This document shows positions 18,623 to 26,612 of a DNA stretch of 64,000 nucleotides, piece by piece. How positions within the stretch are numbered: position 1 is the first letter of the stretch; each line of letters opens with the position of its first letter. The translations under genes and the position numbers were made by a program. The stretch covers positions 1,178,001-1,242,000 of the forward strand of contig NZ_OZ156465.1 of NCBI RefSeq assembly GCF_964212655.1, written 5' to 3'. The DNA comes from Candidatus Thiodiazotropha sp. LNASS1 (lineage in GTDB: Bacteria; Pseudomonadota; Gammaproteobacteria; Chromatiales; Chromatiaceae). The notes below the pieces were generated by a model. It ran no database searches, was not told the origin of the DNA, and worked only from the letters and a program-made list of their open reading frames with translations.

Positions 18623-19575
18623 AACAACCTTTCAAACTTTTCGCAGCCTATCTTTTGTTATCGATGCTTGCGGGCTGCCAATTGATAGAAAGCAAAAAAA
18701 CCACGCCCGCTCCCGTTGAAGAGAATGCACTGGACAAGAGCCGGCAGCTGGCGGCCAAGGGGCGTTATGGCGAGGCTATCAGCCTTCTTGACCGTGCCAG
18801 TACCAACAGGAATCTGAGCACAGCGTATTCGAAAGAGCTCGAAAGTTTCAGAACCCAGCAAAAGACACTGGAAGAGGAACTGAACGATCAATTGCTCATC
18901 AGCAATACTTCAGCATTGAAGAATCAGCTGCCGATTCTTACCAAACTGAGCCAGGCCAGTCCCGATAAACCGCACTACGCCACGCTTTTGCAAGAGACCC
19001 GGGAAACCCTGCTCAGCATGCAAAAGTCTCTGTCAGAGTGCGCATGGCGCCATTTTAAGCGAAACAATGCCCTCTCCAAGGATTGCCTGACACTCGCCCT
19101 GTCGCTGAAACAGGACAAGGCCGACCAAAATCTCATGGAGCATCTGCTCAAGGAGCAGATCCAGTACAAAAAAGAGGTTGCAAAAAAAGAGCAGACCAAT
19201 CGAGAGCAGAAGTGGAAAAAACGTATCGATAAAAACCTGACAGAGGCCCAGCGACTTGTTGAGAGCGGGCAACTCAAGGAAGCCAGGCGTGCGCTCAAGC
19301 GCGTGTTGAAGGAATCACCCAAGAACGAGACAGCGAAAAAATTACTCGCCGACGTCAACCGAACATTAAAGAAATATATAGAAAATCTGTTACTGGCAGG
19401 TGACCGGCTCTACCGGGACGGCGAGATAGAGAGTGCCAAGGCGACCTGGCGGGCAGCCCTGACACTGGATCCTACGGATCTGCGGGCACGGGAGAAGATA
19501 CAGCGCGCCCAACGCGTGCTCGACAATCTCGAAAATCTGCGTAAAACCAACGAAGATGACATAAAGAAACCATAA
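18619..19575 (+). CDS. TPR-type lipoprotein co-transcribed with the cyclase
   Basis: This 318-residue protein has a signal peptide ending in LSMLAGC, a good lipobox. The rest is charged and helical: residues 40-70 and 205-300 look like tetratricopeptide repeats (AAKGRYGEAISLLDRA, VESGQLKEARRALKRVL, DGEIESAKATWRAAL), with a long coiled-coil-like middle part. Its start overlaps the cyclase stop (ATGA), so the two are coupled and may act together, the lipoprotein perhaps sensing or scaffolding at the envelope. No enzymatic motif is visible. Confidence 0.8.
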   Translation: MKQPFKLFAAYLLLSMLAGCQLIESKKTTPAPVEENALDKSRQLAAKGRYGEAISLLDRASTNRNLSTAYSKELESFRTQQKTLEEELNDQLLISNTSALKNQLPILTKLSQASPDKPHYATLLQETRETLLSMQKSLSECAWRHFKRNNALSKDCLTLALSLKQDKADQNLMEHLLKEQIQYKKEVAKKEQTNREQKWKKRIDKNLTEAQRLVESGQLKEARRALKRVLKESPKNETAKKLLADVNRTLKKYIENLLLAGDRLYRDGEIESAKATWRAALTLDPTDLRAREKIQRAQRVLDNLENLRKTNEDDIKKP

Positions 19576-19820
19576 CTATCTGTTTTCTTTTCATTTAACA
19601 CTGCCTACCCTAATGTTTTTTTGTCTCTGCAACACTATCCATACCCATACCTTGAATGTCATGATCGCTCACCGATGCTAGAAATCACACGAAAATGGTG
19701 GTTCCTGATTGATGATCCGCTATAATCGCGGCCGGCGATCACTGTCTCACTCACTATCCGAAGTTGAAGAATCAGACTCATCTGTCGCCATAGCCCACAC
19801 CAGGCTACCGATATCTGCCT

Positions 19821-20765
19821 ATGACCAAAGAAACGAAACATATCGACACTCAGATAAGGCATCCGATGGGATGGCTCCTGAGTTGTCTCATGCTGCTACC
19901 GCTGATGAGTCATGCACAATCCAGTGATTGGCTACCTGTCAGCCCGGTTTCGTTCTATGAGTTGGCATCGGTACAAGCAACCTTGCCGCAACAGTTCCCT
20001 GAACGTTACCCTGGCATATTCGAGCTACAGGAATCCTCAGCCCCCTTCACACAGCAGGATAGGCCCTACGGCTTTGGCAGGGAGCTCAATGACGACAGTC
20101 CTGTGGACTATCCCGGTTTGAGGCGTGATGCCGCCTATTTTTTCGGTTACCAATTTTTTATTGTGGGACTGCTGTACGTCATGCCGGAAGATATTTCCGC
20201 ATGGACTGAAGAGCAAAAAGAGGAATATACCTTCGAAAAGTGGTGGGACAACGTCTCTCAGCCCCGTTGGGATCCCGACGAGTGGTATATCAACTACATA
20301 CTGCATCCCTATTGGGGTATGACCTATTATACCCGTGGCAGGGAGCGGGGATTGTCGGAAACAGGAGCTTTCTGGTTTTCCTTTACCCTGTCTTCAATCT
20401 ATGAGTTCGGACTTGAGGCACTGTTTGAACCCGTTTCCGTGCAGGATGTCATTTTTACCCCAACCATGGGCGCCTTGCTGGGTTGGTATTTTGAGGAGAC
20501 CCGTCGCGAGATCAAACAACAATCAACATTCAGCACCTGGGACAAAACCATTCTTATCGCCACCGATCCCCTTGGTACCTTGAATACCATGGTGGATAGT
20601 CTGTTTGGCGTCGGGGTTGAGAGCGAGTTGGCGTTGCGCACCTTTTACCAGAGTCCAAATCTCATTGAGTCTTTGCAACCGAACTGGAGAGATCCCCACA
20701 GGGCTCACACAGATCCTATGGTAAAAGACTATCTCGGCATCCAACTTACCTTGCGCTGGCACTGA
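19821..20765 (+). CDS. DUF3943 domain protein, exported
   Basis: This 314-residue protein has a signal peptide (hydrophobic residues 17-30, ending SHAQS). The body contains the DUF3943 signature NYILHPYWGMTYYTRGRERG, then SFTLSSIYEFGLEALFEPVSVQDVIFTPTMGALLGW. The family has no settled function. Members are predicted envelope proteins with amphipathic strands or re-entrant helices. The gene is monocistronic, convergent with lptG. I infer an outer-membrane or periplasmic location and make no functional claim. Confidence 0.8.
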   Translation: MTKETKHIDTQIRHPMGWLLSCLMLLPLMSHAQSSDWLPVSPVSFYELASVQATLPQQFPERYPGIFELQESSAPFTQQDRPYGFGRELNDDSPVDYPGLRRDAAYFFGYQFFIVGLLYVMPEDISAWTEEQKEEYTFEKWWDNVSQPRWDPDEWYINYILHPYWGMTYYTRGRERGLSETGAFWFSFTLSSIYEFGLEALFEPVSVQDVIFTPTMGALLGWYFEETRREIKQQSTFSTWDKTILIATDPLGTLNTMVDSLFGVGVESELALRTFYQSPNLIESLQPNWRDPHRAHTDPMVKDYLGIQLTLRWH

Positions 20766-20842
20766 AGGACGTGATCCGCGGCGTTCAGCTGCGTCTCTCA
20801 TATCCCATCTTCAAATTCCGAACCTGTTGTCGGGCTGTCAGC

Positions 20843-21907
20843 TCAATGTACACGCCGCAGCATCCAAACCGCCAATACTAGAAATAGCAGCAGAGGAAAG
20901 AATGCGGCAAACACCCCATTCAGAGAATAGACCACCGCCATGTAGGAGAAGGCCCTGTTCAAAAGATAAAAGACAATACCCAGCATGGCACCGACAAATA
21001 TGCGTTGTCCCACCCCAACGCTGCGCAGAGAACCGAACACGAAGGGGATACTTAAAAACAACATCACCATAGTCACCAACGGGGTGGTCAGCTTGCCCCA
21101 GAACGCCACTTCATAATTGATCGATGCCTGACCGTTCTTCTGCAGATAATCGATATATCGCCACAGATCCCAGGCAGCCAGCATGTGTGGTTTCACTGTC
21201 AGCACATCGAGTGCGGAAGGATCCAACTCTGCATGCCAGGATTGACGGGATTTCGCAGTTACCGATATACCGGCTTCAGTGAAATCCGTCTGTTTCACAT
21301 CCTCTATAATCCAACCATCTGACTGATAGCTGGCCCGATCCGCATGTATCGCCCGGAGAAGGCGGGAATCCTCACCATATTCATAGATCGATATATCCGC
21401 CAATTGGGAATCCGGGAGAATCTGTCTGATATTGATGAATGTGTTGCCGTCACGGGACCAAAATCCGTAGCGGGTCTTTAGGCTGATCTGTCCGGACAAA
21501 GCCTCATTCTTCATACGTTGTGCCTGTTGTTCCGCTTCGGGGGCCAGATATTCGCCAATCATCACTACAACCGCCAACACCAAAAGCCCTGTCTTCAACA
21601 CCGATAATACAATCCTGGCAATCGAGATACCGGCCGCCCGCATGGCCAGGAGTTCCGAATTACCCGCCAGCAATCCCAATCCGATCAGGCTCCCGAGCAG
21701 GGTCGCCAACGGAAAGAGTTCGTAACAGTATCGTGGCATGCCCAACAGCACATAGGTGTATGCCATCGATGTGGTATATCCCCGTTCCACCTCTTCCAGT
21801 TCGGCGACTAATTCAAAAAATCCTATCAGCACCAGCAGTAGCGCCAGTACACCGACGATCCCGACCAATACTGTTCTGCCGATATATCTGTCAAAGAGAG
21901 TGATCAT
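20843..21907 (-). CDS. lptG: LPS export ABC transporter permease LptG
   Basis: This 354-residue inner-membrane permease of the YjgP/YjgQ family has helices at the N-terminus (LVGIVGVLALLLVLIGFFEL and two more) and C-terminus around a periplasmic beta-jellyroll domain. With LptF and the LptB ATPase it extracts lipopolysaccharide from the inner membrane into the Lpt bridge. I place the start at the ATG at 21907 (MITLFDRYIG), which overlaps the lptF stop by four bases; the longer frame from 22048 lies inside lptF. Confidence 0.94.
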   Translation of the reverse strand: MITLFDRYIGRTVLVGIVGVLALLLVLIGFFELVAELEEVERGYTTSMAYTYVLLGMPRYCYELFPLATLLGSLIGLGLLAGNSELLAMRAAGISIARIVLSVLKTGLLVLAVVVMIGEYLAPEAEQQAQRMKNEALSGQISLKTRYGFWSRDGNTFINIRQILPDSQLADISIYEYGEDSRLLRAIHADRASYQSDGWIIEDVKQTDFTEAGISVTAKSRQSWHAELDPSALDVLTVKPHMLAAWDLWRYIDYLQKNGQASINYEVAFWGKLTTPLVTMVMLFLSIPFVFGSLRSVGVGQRIFVGAMLGIVFYLLNRAFSYMAVVYSLNGVFAAFFPLLLFLVLAVWMLRRVH

Positions 21908-23010
21908 GCCCCGCCTCTCAATAATTTCCGCTGCATCCTGCGATAGTGGTGAGAATCGGGAATCAGCAGCGATAGCCCGATCAGCGCCAGCATTAAATGC
22001 ACCCACCAGATTCCCAGCCACTCCGCTGTCGTGCCATCGATCATCCAATTCTCCGCCACCCCCTGCAGGCTCAGGTAGAGTGTGTAGAGGATAAAGGCCA
22101 ACACCAAGCGGCCAAAAGGACCTTGGCGGGGCATGGAACGGCTGAGAGGCAGGCTGAGCAGTGCAAACACCAATAGACCGAGTACTTGTGCGAATCTGAC
22201 CTGGAATTCAGCTCGATCCCTGATCGACTTGGAGTTCAATAGCGCTTCATTCGAAAGGGATTTGCGGTTGATCTTGGCGACCACTCCTTCGGCCCCCTTG
22301 ATACGCAAGCCATAACGTTCAAATTCGCTGATCCGATAGTCCGCCTCCCCAGGTGAACCTTCATATCTGACACCATCCTCCAATACCAGGTAGCGTTCAG
22401 CCGACTCCTCATCGACATATTGATATCCCTGCCTTGCCGTCACCAGGCTGAGAACACCCGCTTTGCGCTGTTGCACGAAGACATTACGCATCCGCCTTTT
22501 CTCACTTGCGATCGACTCCACATAGAGCACAAGGTCGCCCCGACTGTATTCATTGAAGCGCCCAGCACTTATTCCGGCCAATTCAGTGGCCTGTCCACGC
22601 TGCATGCTGATCAGCTCCGCACTGAGGCGGCTCGCCCAGGGTTGAACATAGAGCGACAACCAGCCCGTCAACAACGCGATCGGTGTCACCACGAAAATCA
22701 GGGAGCGGTAGAGTCGAAAGTCTCCGATGCCACAGGCGGCCAGGGCAACCACCTCGCTATCACGGTACATTCTGCCGATCACATACAGTACGGCAAAGAA
22801 AAAGGCTGGTGGAATCAGGCGTGGAATATAGACCACCATCTGCAAACCGAGCAACTGGAAAAGCAGATTGCTATTGAGATCTCCGGAAGCCACCTCTTTC
22901 AGTAATTTGATGAAACTGTTACCAAGCAATATCAAGGCGAGTACCAGCAGAATCGCAAACAGCGCCTTGAGCAAGTCTCTCAGCAGGTAGCGGTCAATCA
23001 GTGTGATCAA
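21904..23010 (-). CDS. lptF: LPS export ABC transporter permease LptF
   Basis: This 368-residue partner of LptG begins MITLIDRYLLRDLLKALFAI. Three helices at each end bracket a periplasmic domain (about 130-260). The gene order lptF-lptG, divergent from pepA across a roughly 300-bp promoter region, is standard for gammaproteobacteria. It acts in lipopolysaccharide export. Confidence 0.94.
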   Translation of the reverse strand: MITLIDRYLLRDLLKALFAILLVLALILLGNSFIKLLKEVASGDLNSNLLFQLLGLQMVVYIPRLIPPAFFFAVLYVIGRMYRDSEVVALAACGIGDFRLYRSLIFVVTPIALLTGWLSLYVQPWASRLSAELISMQRGQATELAGISAGRFNEYSRGDLVLYVESIASEKRRMRNVFVQQRKAGVLSLVTARQGYQYVDEESAERYLVLEDGVRYEGSPGEADYRISEFERYGLRIKGAEGVVAKINRKSLSNEALLNSKSIRDRAEFQVRFAQVLGLLVFALLSLPLSRSMPRQGPFGRLVLAFILYTLYLSLQGVAENWMIDGTTAEWLGIWWVHLMLALIGLSLLIPDSHHYRRMQRKLLRGGA

Positions 23011-23308
23011 ATATCATATCCTGGTCAGCGTTAACTCTATCGATCAGGGACGAAGCTTATGTTTAATGATAAGTGCCTGTCCAGAACTGCATAAGGGGAT
23101 GCTCTCTATGTGTCCTGTTCATTCTACTTAGATTACACCACACAAGGTGTTAACAGGCCCTAATTAGCTTATGATTGGGTAGACTTGAGTCAATCGTTGC
23201 CGAGTCGTGATCCTGACTTTTTATAACCCATAGTGTATATAAAACATTACATCGGCTGTCTATCCTACTTATTGATCTGCAACATAAAACTGAAAGGCCA
23301 TCCACTCC

Positions 23309-24802
23309 ATGGAATACAGCATTAAAACCGGAGATCCCGCCAAGCTTAACACTGCCTGCCTGGTAGTCGGCATCTTCTCCAAGCGTCAACTCTCACCTTT
23401 GGCACAGCAGTTGGATAAGTCCAGCAAGGGTGCACTGCAACGTATCCTCAAACGCGGTGATATGAATGGAGAGAGCGGACAGCAGTTATTACTCTATGAC
23501 CTTCCCGGTATCCAGGCAGAGCGAATCCTCTTAATCGGGCTGGGTAAACAACGCGATTTCGGCAGAAAACAGTACGCCAAATGTGTCAATGCCGCAGTCA
23601 AGAGTCTGAACCAGAAACATGCAATAGAGGCAGTCTGGGGTCTCAGTGAACTTGTAAATGAGGATTTTTCGCTGCCTCAGGCAGTCAGAGAGACCGTGAT
23701 CAGCGCCGGGTCCGGCCTCTATCAATTCAACGAAACCAAGAGTGAAGTCAAAAAAAACCAACGCCCGCTTAAGCGCCTCGCACTCTTCCTGCACGATCGG
23801 CGCCACTTAAAAGCAGCGCAGAAGGCGCTCTATCAGGCAGTAGCCATCGCCGATGGCATGGAATTGACCAAAGACCTGGCCAACCTGCCGGGCAATATAT
23901 GCACTCCTGGCTACCTCGCCGATCAGGCACGAAAACTGGGGCGCAACGACAGCCGCCTGAAAGTGAGGATACTGGATGAAAAGCAGATGGCCAAGTTGGG
24001 CATGGGCGCCCTGCTCTCCGTGTCCCGTGGCAGTCGACAGCCGGCAAAAATGATCATCATGGAGTATTCGGGGGGAAAACCCGCTGCAAAACCCGTTGTA
24101 CTGGTTGGAAAGGGACTAACCTTCGATGCAGGCGGTATATCCCTCAAACCCTCAGCGGCGATGGATGAAATGAAGTATGACATGTGCGGTGGCGCCACGG
24201 TCATTGGCGTCGTCAAGGCAGCTATCGCCATGGATTTACCGATTAATCTGGTTGGTGTCGTGCCTGCCTCGGAAAACCTTCCCGATGGAGATGCCAATAA
24301 GCCGGGCGATATCGTGACCAGTATGTCCGGTCAAACCATTGAGATACTCAATACCGACGCCGAAGGTCGCCTCATACTCTGCGATGCCCTCACCTATTGC
24401 GAACGCTTCAACCCCGCTGCAGTAATTGACATCGCCACACTTACCGGTGCATGCATCGTGGCCCTGGGCAACCAGGCCTCCGGATTAATGTCCAATAATG
24501 AATCCCTGGCAAACGAACTGTTGAGCGCCGGCAGCGATACTGGTGACCGGGCCTGGCAATTACCCTTGTGGGATGATTACCAGGAGCAACTTGACAGTAA
24601 TTTCGCCGACATGGCGAATATCGGCGGCAAAGGTGCGGGTACAATCACAGCTGCCTGCTTCCTTTCCCGCTACACAAAAAAGTTCAAGTGGGCTCATCTG
24701 GATATTGCAGGTACCGCCTGGCGTAGTGGTACAAATAAAGGCGCCACCGGCAGGCCTGTGGGACTACTCACCCAATTTCTCATAAAGCGTTGTGGCCTGT
24801 GA
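23309..24802 (+). CDS. pepA: Leucyl aminopeptidase (PepA)
   Basis: This 497-residue M17 metallopeptidase has the diagnostic NTDAEGRL motif at about 350, with metal and catalytic residues in VGKGLTFDAGGISLKP and YDMCGGA. It removes N-terminal residues from peptides in the cytoplasm; E. coli PepA also binds DNA and acts in plasmid recombination and carAB control, but that need not apply here. It stands first in a unit with holC. Its divergence from lptF is a conserved arrangement. Confidence 0.96.
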   Translation: MEYSIKTGDPAKLNTACLVVGIFSKRQLSPLAQQLDKSSKGALQRILKRGDMNGESGQQLLLYDLPGIQAERILLIGLGKQRDFGRKQYAKCVNAAVKSLNQKHAIEAVWGLSELVNEDFSLPQAVRETVISAGSGLYQFNETKSEVKKNQRPLKRLALFLHDRRHLKAAQKALYQAVAIADGMELTKDLANLPGNICTPGYLADQARKLGRNDSRLKVRILDEKQMAKLGMGALLSVSRGSRQPAKMIIMEYSGGKPAAKPVVLVGKGLTFDAGGISLKPSAAMDEMKYDMCGGATVIGVVKAAIAMDLPINLVGVVPASENLPDGDANKPGDIVTSMSGQTIEILNTDAEGRLILCDALTYCERFNPAAVIDIATLTGACIVALGNQASGLMSNNESLANELLSAGSDTGDRAWQLPLWDDYQEQLDSNFADMANIGGKGAGTITAACFLSRYTKKFKWAHLDIAGTAWRSGTNKGATGRPVGLLTQFLIKRCGL

Positions 24803-24878
24803 TGTTTAACCATAAATAAATTATGGCTTATTATCCAAATACATCGATCGCACTCAGCCGTTGCCAGCCGGAGATACC

Positions 24879-25307
24879 ATGACGCAAGTCGACTTTTATG
24901 TACTCGATGAACGTGCCATGGGAAATCGCTTTACCCTGGCCTGCCGCCTGAGTGAAAAGATCTATCATCAAGGACGTAGGATCTTTATTCATACCGAGTC
25001 AGAAGAAGAGTCAAGACATATGAATAGATTGTTATGGACCTTTCGTCAGGGCAGTTTCGTACCCCATGGAATGGCTAAAGAGTGTAATCCTTTGACCACA
25101 CCTGTGATTATCAGCCATGATAAGGAGAGTGGTGAAGAAAAGGATGTTCTGATCAATCTTGCGAGTGTTGTACCCAGTTTTTTCAGCAGATTTGATCGTG
25201 TTGCAGAGATCGTTGACAAGGAGCCACAGGTCGTAACTGCCGGGCGGGAACGTTTTCGCTTCTACCGTGACAGGGGCTATCCACTCAACAAGCACGACAT
25301 AAAATAG
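24879..25307 (+). CDS. holC: DNA polymerase III chi subunit
   Basis: This 142-residue protein begins MTQVDFYVLDERAMGNRF, typical of HolC. The clamp-loader chi subunit links the polymerase III clamp loader to SSB. I prefer the ATG at 24879 with GGAGA just upstream over the TTG at 24861. The order pepA-holC is conserved in gammaproteobacteria. valS, which usually comes next, is missing here, and an acidic protein gene follows directly. Confidence 0.92.
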   Translation: MTQVDFYVLDERAMGNRFTLACRLSEKIYHQGRRIFIHTESEEESRHMNRLLWTFRQGSFVPHGMAKECNPLTTPVIISHDKESGEEKDVLINLASVVPSFFSRFDRVAEIVDKEPQVVTAGRERFRFYRDRGYPLNKHDIK

Positions 25308-25724
25308 ATGAGCACAGACGACAAAACACACGACCCGGATTCAGACATTCCGCTACTGGAAGATGTGGTTTCAATGGATGAAATTGAATCGGAGTATATC
25401 GAATTCAGCGATGAAGAAGCCGATATAGAGGATAGTGATATTCCTGAGTATGACGAAGAACTGCTATCCATGCGGGACGATATCGCCAAGCAACTCGGGG
25501 ATGACCTGAGGTTAATCGTTTCCGAAGCGGTGAATAGTGCAATCGATGAAGCCACTGACCGTATTAGCCAGATACTACACGATGAACTCGACAATACTAT
25601 AACCCATAGAATTCGCAATCTCATTGAACAACGGTTGGAAAAAGAATTCGGACCTCGTCACCAGCATGCAAAAGATGAGCCCGTTCAGGATCCGATTGAT
25701 CTCTATCAAGATGATAATCTTTAA
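25308..25724 (+). CDS. Acidic hypothetical protein after holC
   Basis: This 138-residue protein starts on the base after the holC stop codon (TAG-ATG), so it is translationally coupled. The first 55 residues are strongly acidic (DSDIPLLEDVVSMDEIE, EEADIEDSDIPEYDEE). Residues 58-112 look like an amphipathic helix or coiled coil (RLIVSEAVNSAIDEATDRIS, LIEQRLEKEF). No family was recognised and no catalytic motif is seen. Coupling to holC suggests a replication-associated accessory role, but that is only context. Confidence 0.7.
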   Translation: MSTDDKTHDPDSDIPLLEDVVSMDEIESEYIEFSDEEADIEDSDIPEYDEELLSMRDDIAKQLGDDLRLIVSEAVNSAIDEATDRISQILHDELDNTITHRIRNLIEQRLEKEFGPRHQHAKDEPVQDPIDLYQDDNL

Positions 25725-25757
25725 CTGTCTATATCTGTCCAGCCAATAGTAAGCATC

Positions 25758-25856
25758 ATGCGTCTCACAAAACTTGATCATCTGGCGCATATCGTCAGAG
25801 ATATAGAAAATGCGGTTTCCTTCTATAAATCAGTTCGTATGACAACCCAAGACTAA
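25758..25856 (+). pseudogene. N-terminal remnant of a VOC/glyoxalase-family gene
   Basis: A 32-residue frame begins MRLTKLDHLAHIVRDIENAV and continues SFYKS before it runs into a stop. The LDHLxxxVxDxxxAVxFY pattern is the first strand-helix of the vicinal oxygen chelate fold (glyoxalase I and relatives), including the first metal-ligand histidine. Full members are 120 residues or more, so this is a truncated relic. The bases that follow show no continuation in any frame. Confidence 0.6.
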
Positions 25857-25866
25857 ATATAGATAT

Positions 25867-26358
25867 CTATGAATCATTCAAGTGTTGCAGGAGGCGTTTT
25901 TTCCTACTGACATATAGCCATGCACCCAAATAGACACAACATAGCGTCAATAAACTCAAGAGTATATTTTCACCAACCGAATAGTAAGACAAGCCCATGG
26001 CCAATCCGAAAGCAATTACAATGATTGCAAATACCGCTACAATTTTGTACTCGGAATGATTAACCAGTTTTGCACATAAATACCCGGCAAAAGTAGTTAT
26101 CAGACAACCGGATACCAAGGCTACCAACGAGAACTTGGACGTCAATTCCATGGTGGAAAGCTTTGAAGTTATAACTTCAATGGAATCACCATTTGATGCG
26201 AGTATCATGCCGTAAACGATTGATATCACAATTCCGACAAAAATAGTGGCCGTAACATCGACGACAGTTGCGATAAAGACAGCTTTTACTGCAGATCCTT
26301 TTTTCTCTATTTGGTTGGTTAAATCCGATTTCGGTGTCCTATAGACATCTTCATCCAT
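25867..26358 (-). CDS. Four-helix hypothetical membrane protein
   Basis: This 163-residue protein begins MDEDVYRTPKSDLTNQ, an opening common in a loose group of small inner-membrane proteins of unknown role. Four hydrophobic segments follow (about 24-50, 70-95, 100-120 and 128-148), with a basic end (SRKKRLLQHL). I choose the ATG at 26358 because it matches that opening and has AGGAACAG upstream; the longer frame to 26454 adds an unlikely leader. The sequence is AT-rich relative to the flanks. Function unknown. Confidence 0.7.
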   Translation of the reverse strand: MDEDVYRTPKSDLTNQIEKKGSAVKAVFIATVVDVTATIFVGIVISIVYGMILASNGDSIEVITSKLSTMELTSKFSLVALVSGCLITTFAGYLCAKLVNHSEYKIVAVFAIIVIAFGLAMGLSYYSVGENILLSLLTLCCVYLGAWLYVSRKKRLLQHLNDS

Positions 26359-26612
26359 CGATACTGTTCCTATATCCGTGGTAGCCCATGTAATATTAAT
26401 TACACAGCCCTTCAAACAAGTATGTTTCCTGTTTGTATATAACCAATAATCCACTAATTATGATTGTCGCATCCCGGTTGATCGCGATATCCTAACAGCC
26501 AGAGAGCATCCCCGTTAAAAATGTATCTGAGATCATTGTTTATTGATGCAATAAATCCGTCTCAGTACTCCTTAATATCCTCAAGACAGCCTTAGTGCTT
26601 GAATTCTATGAA

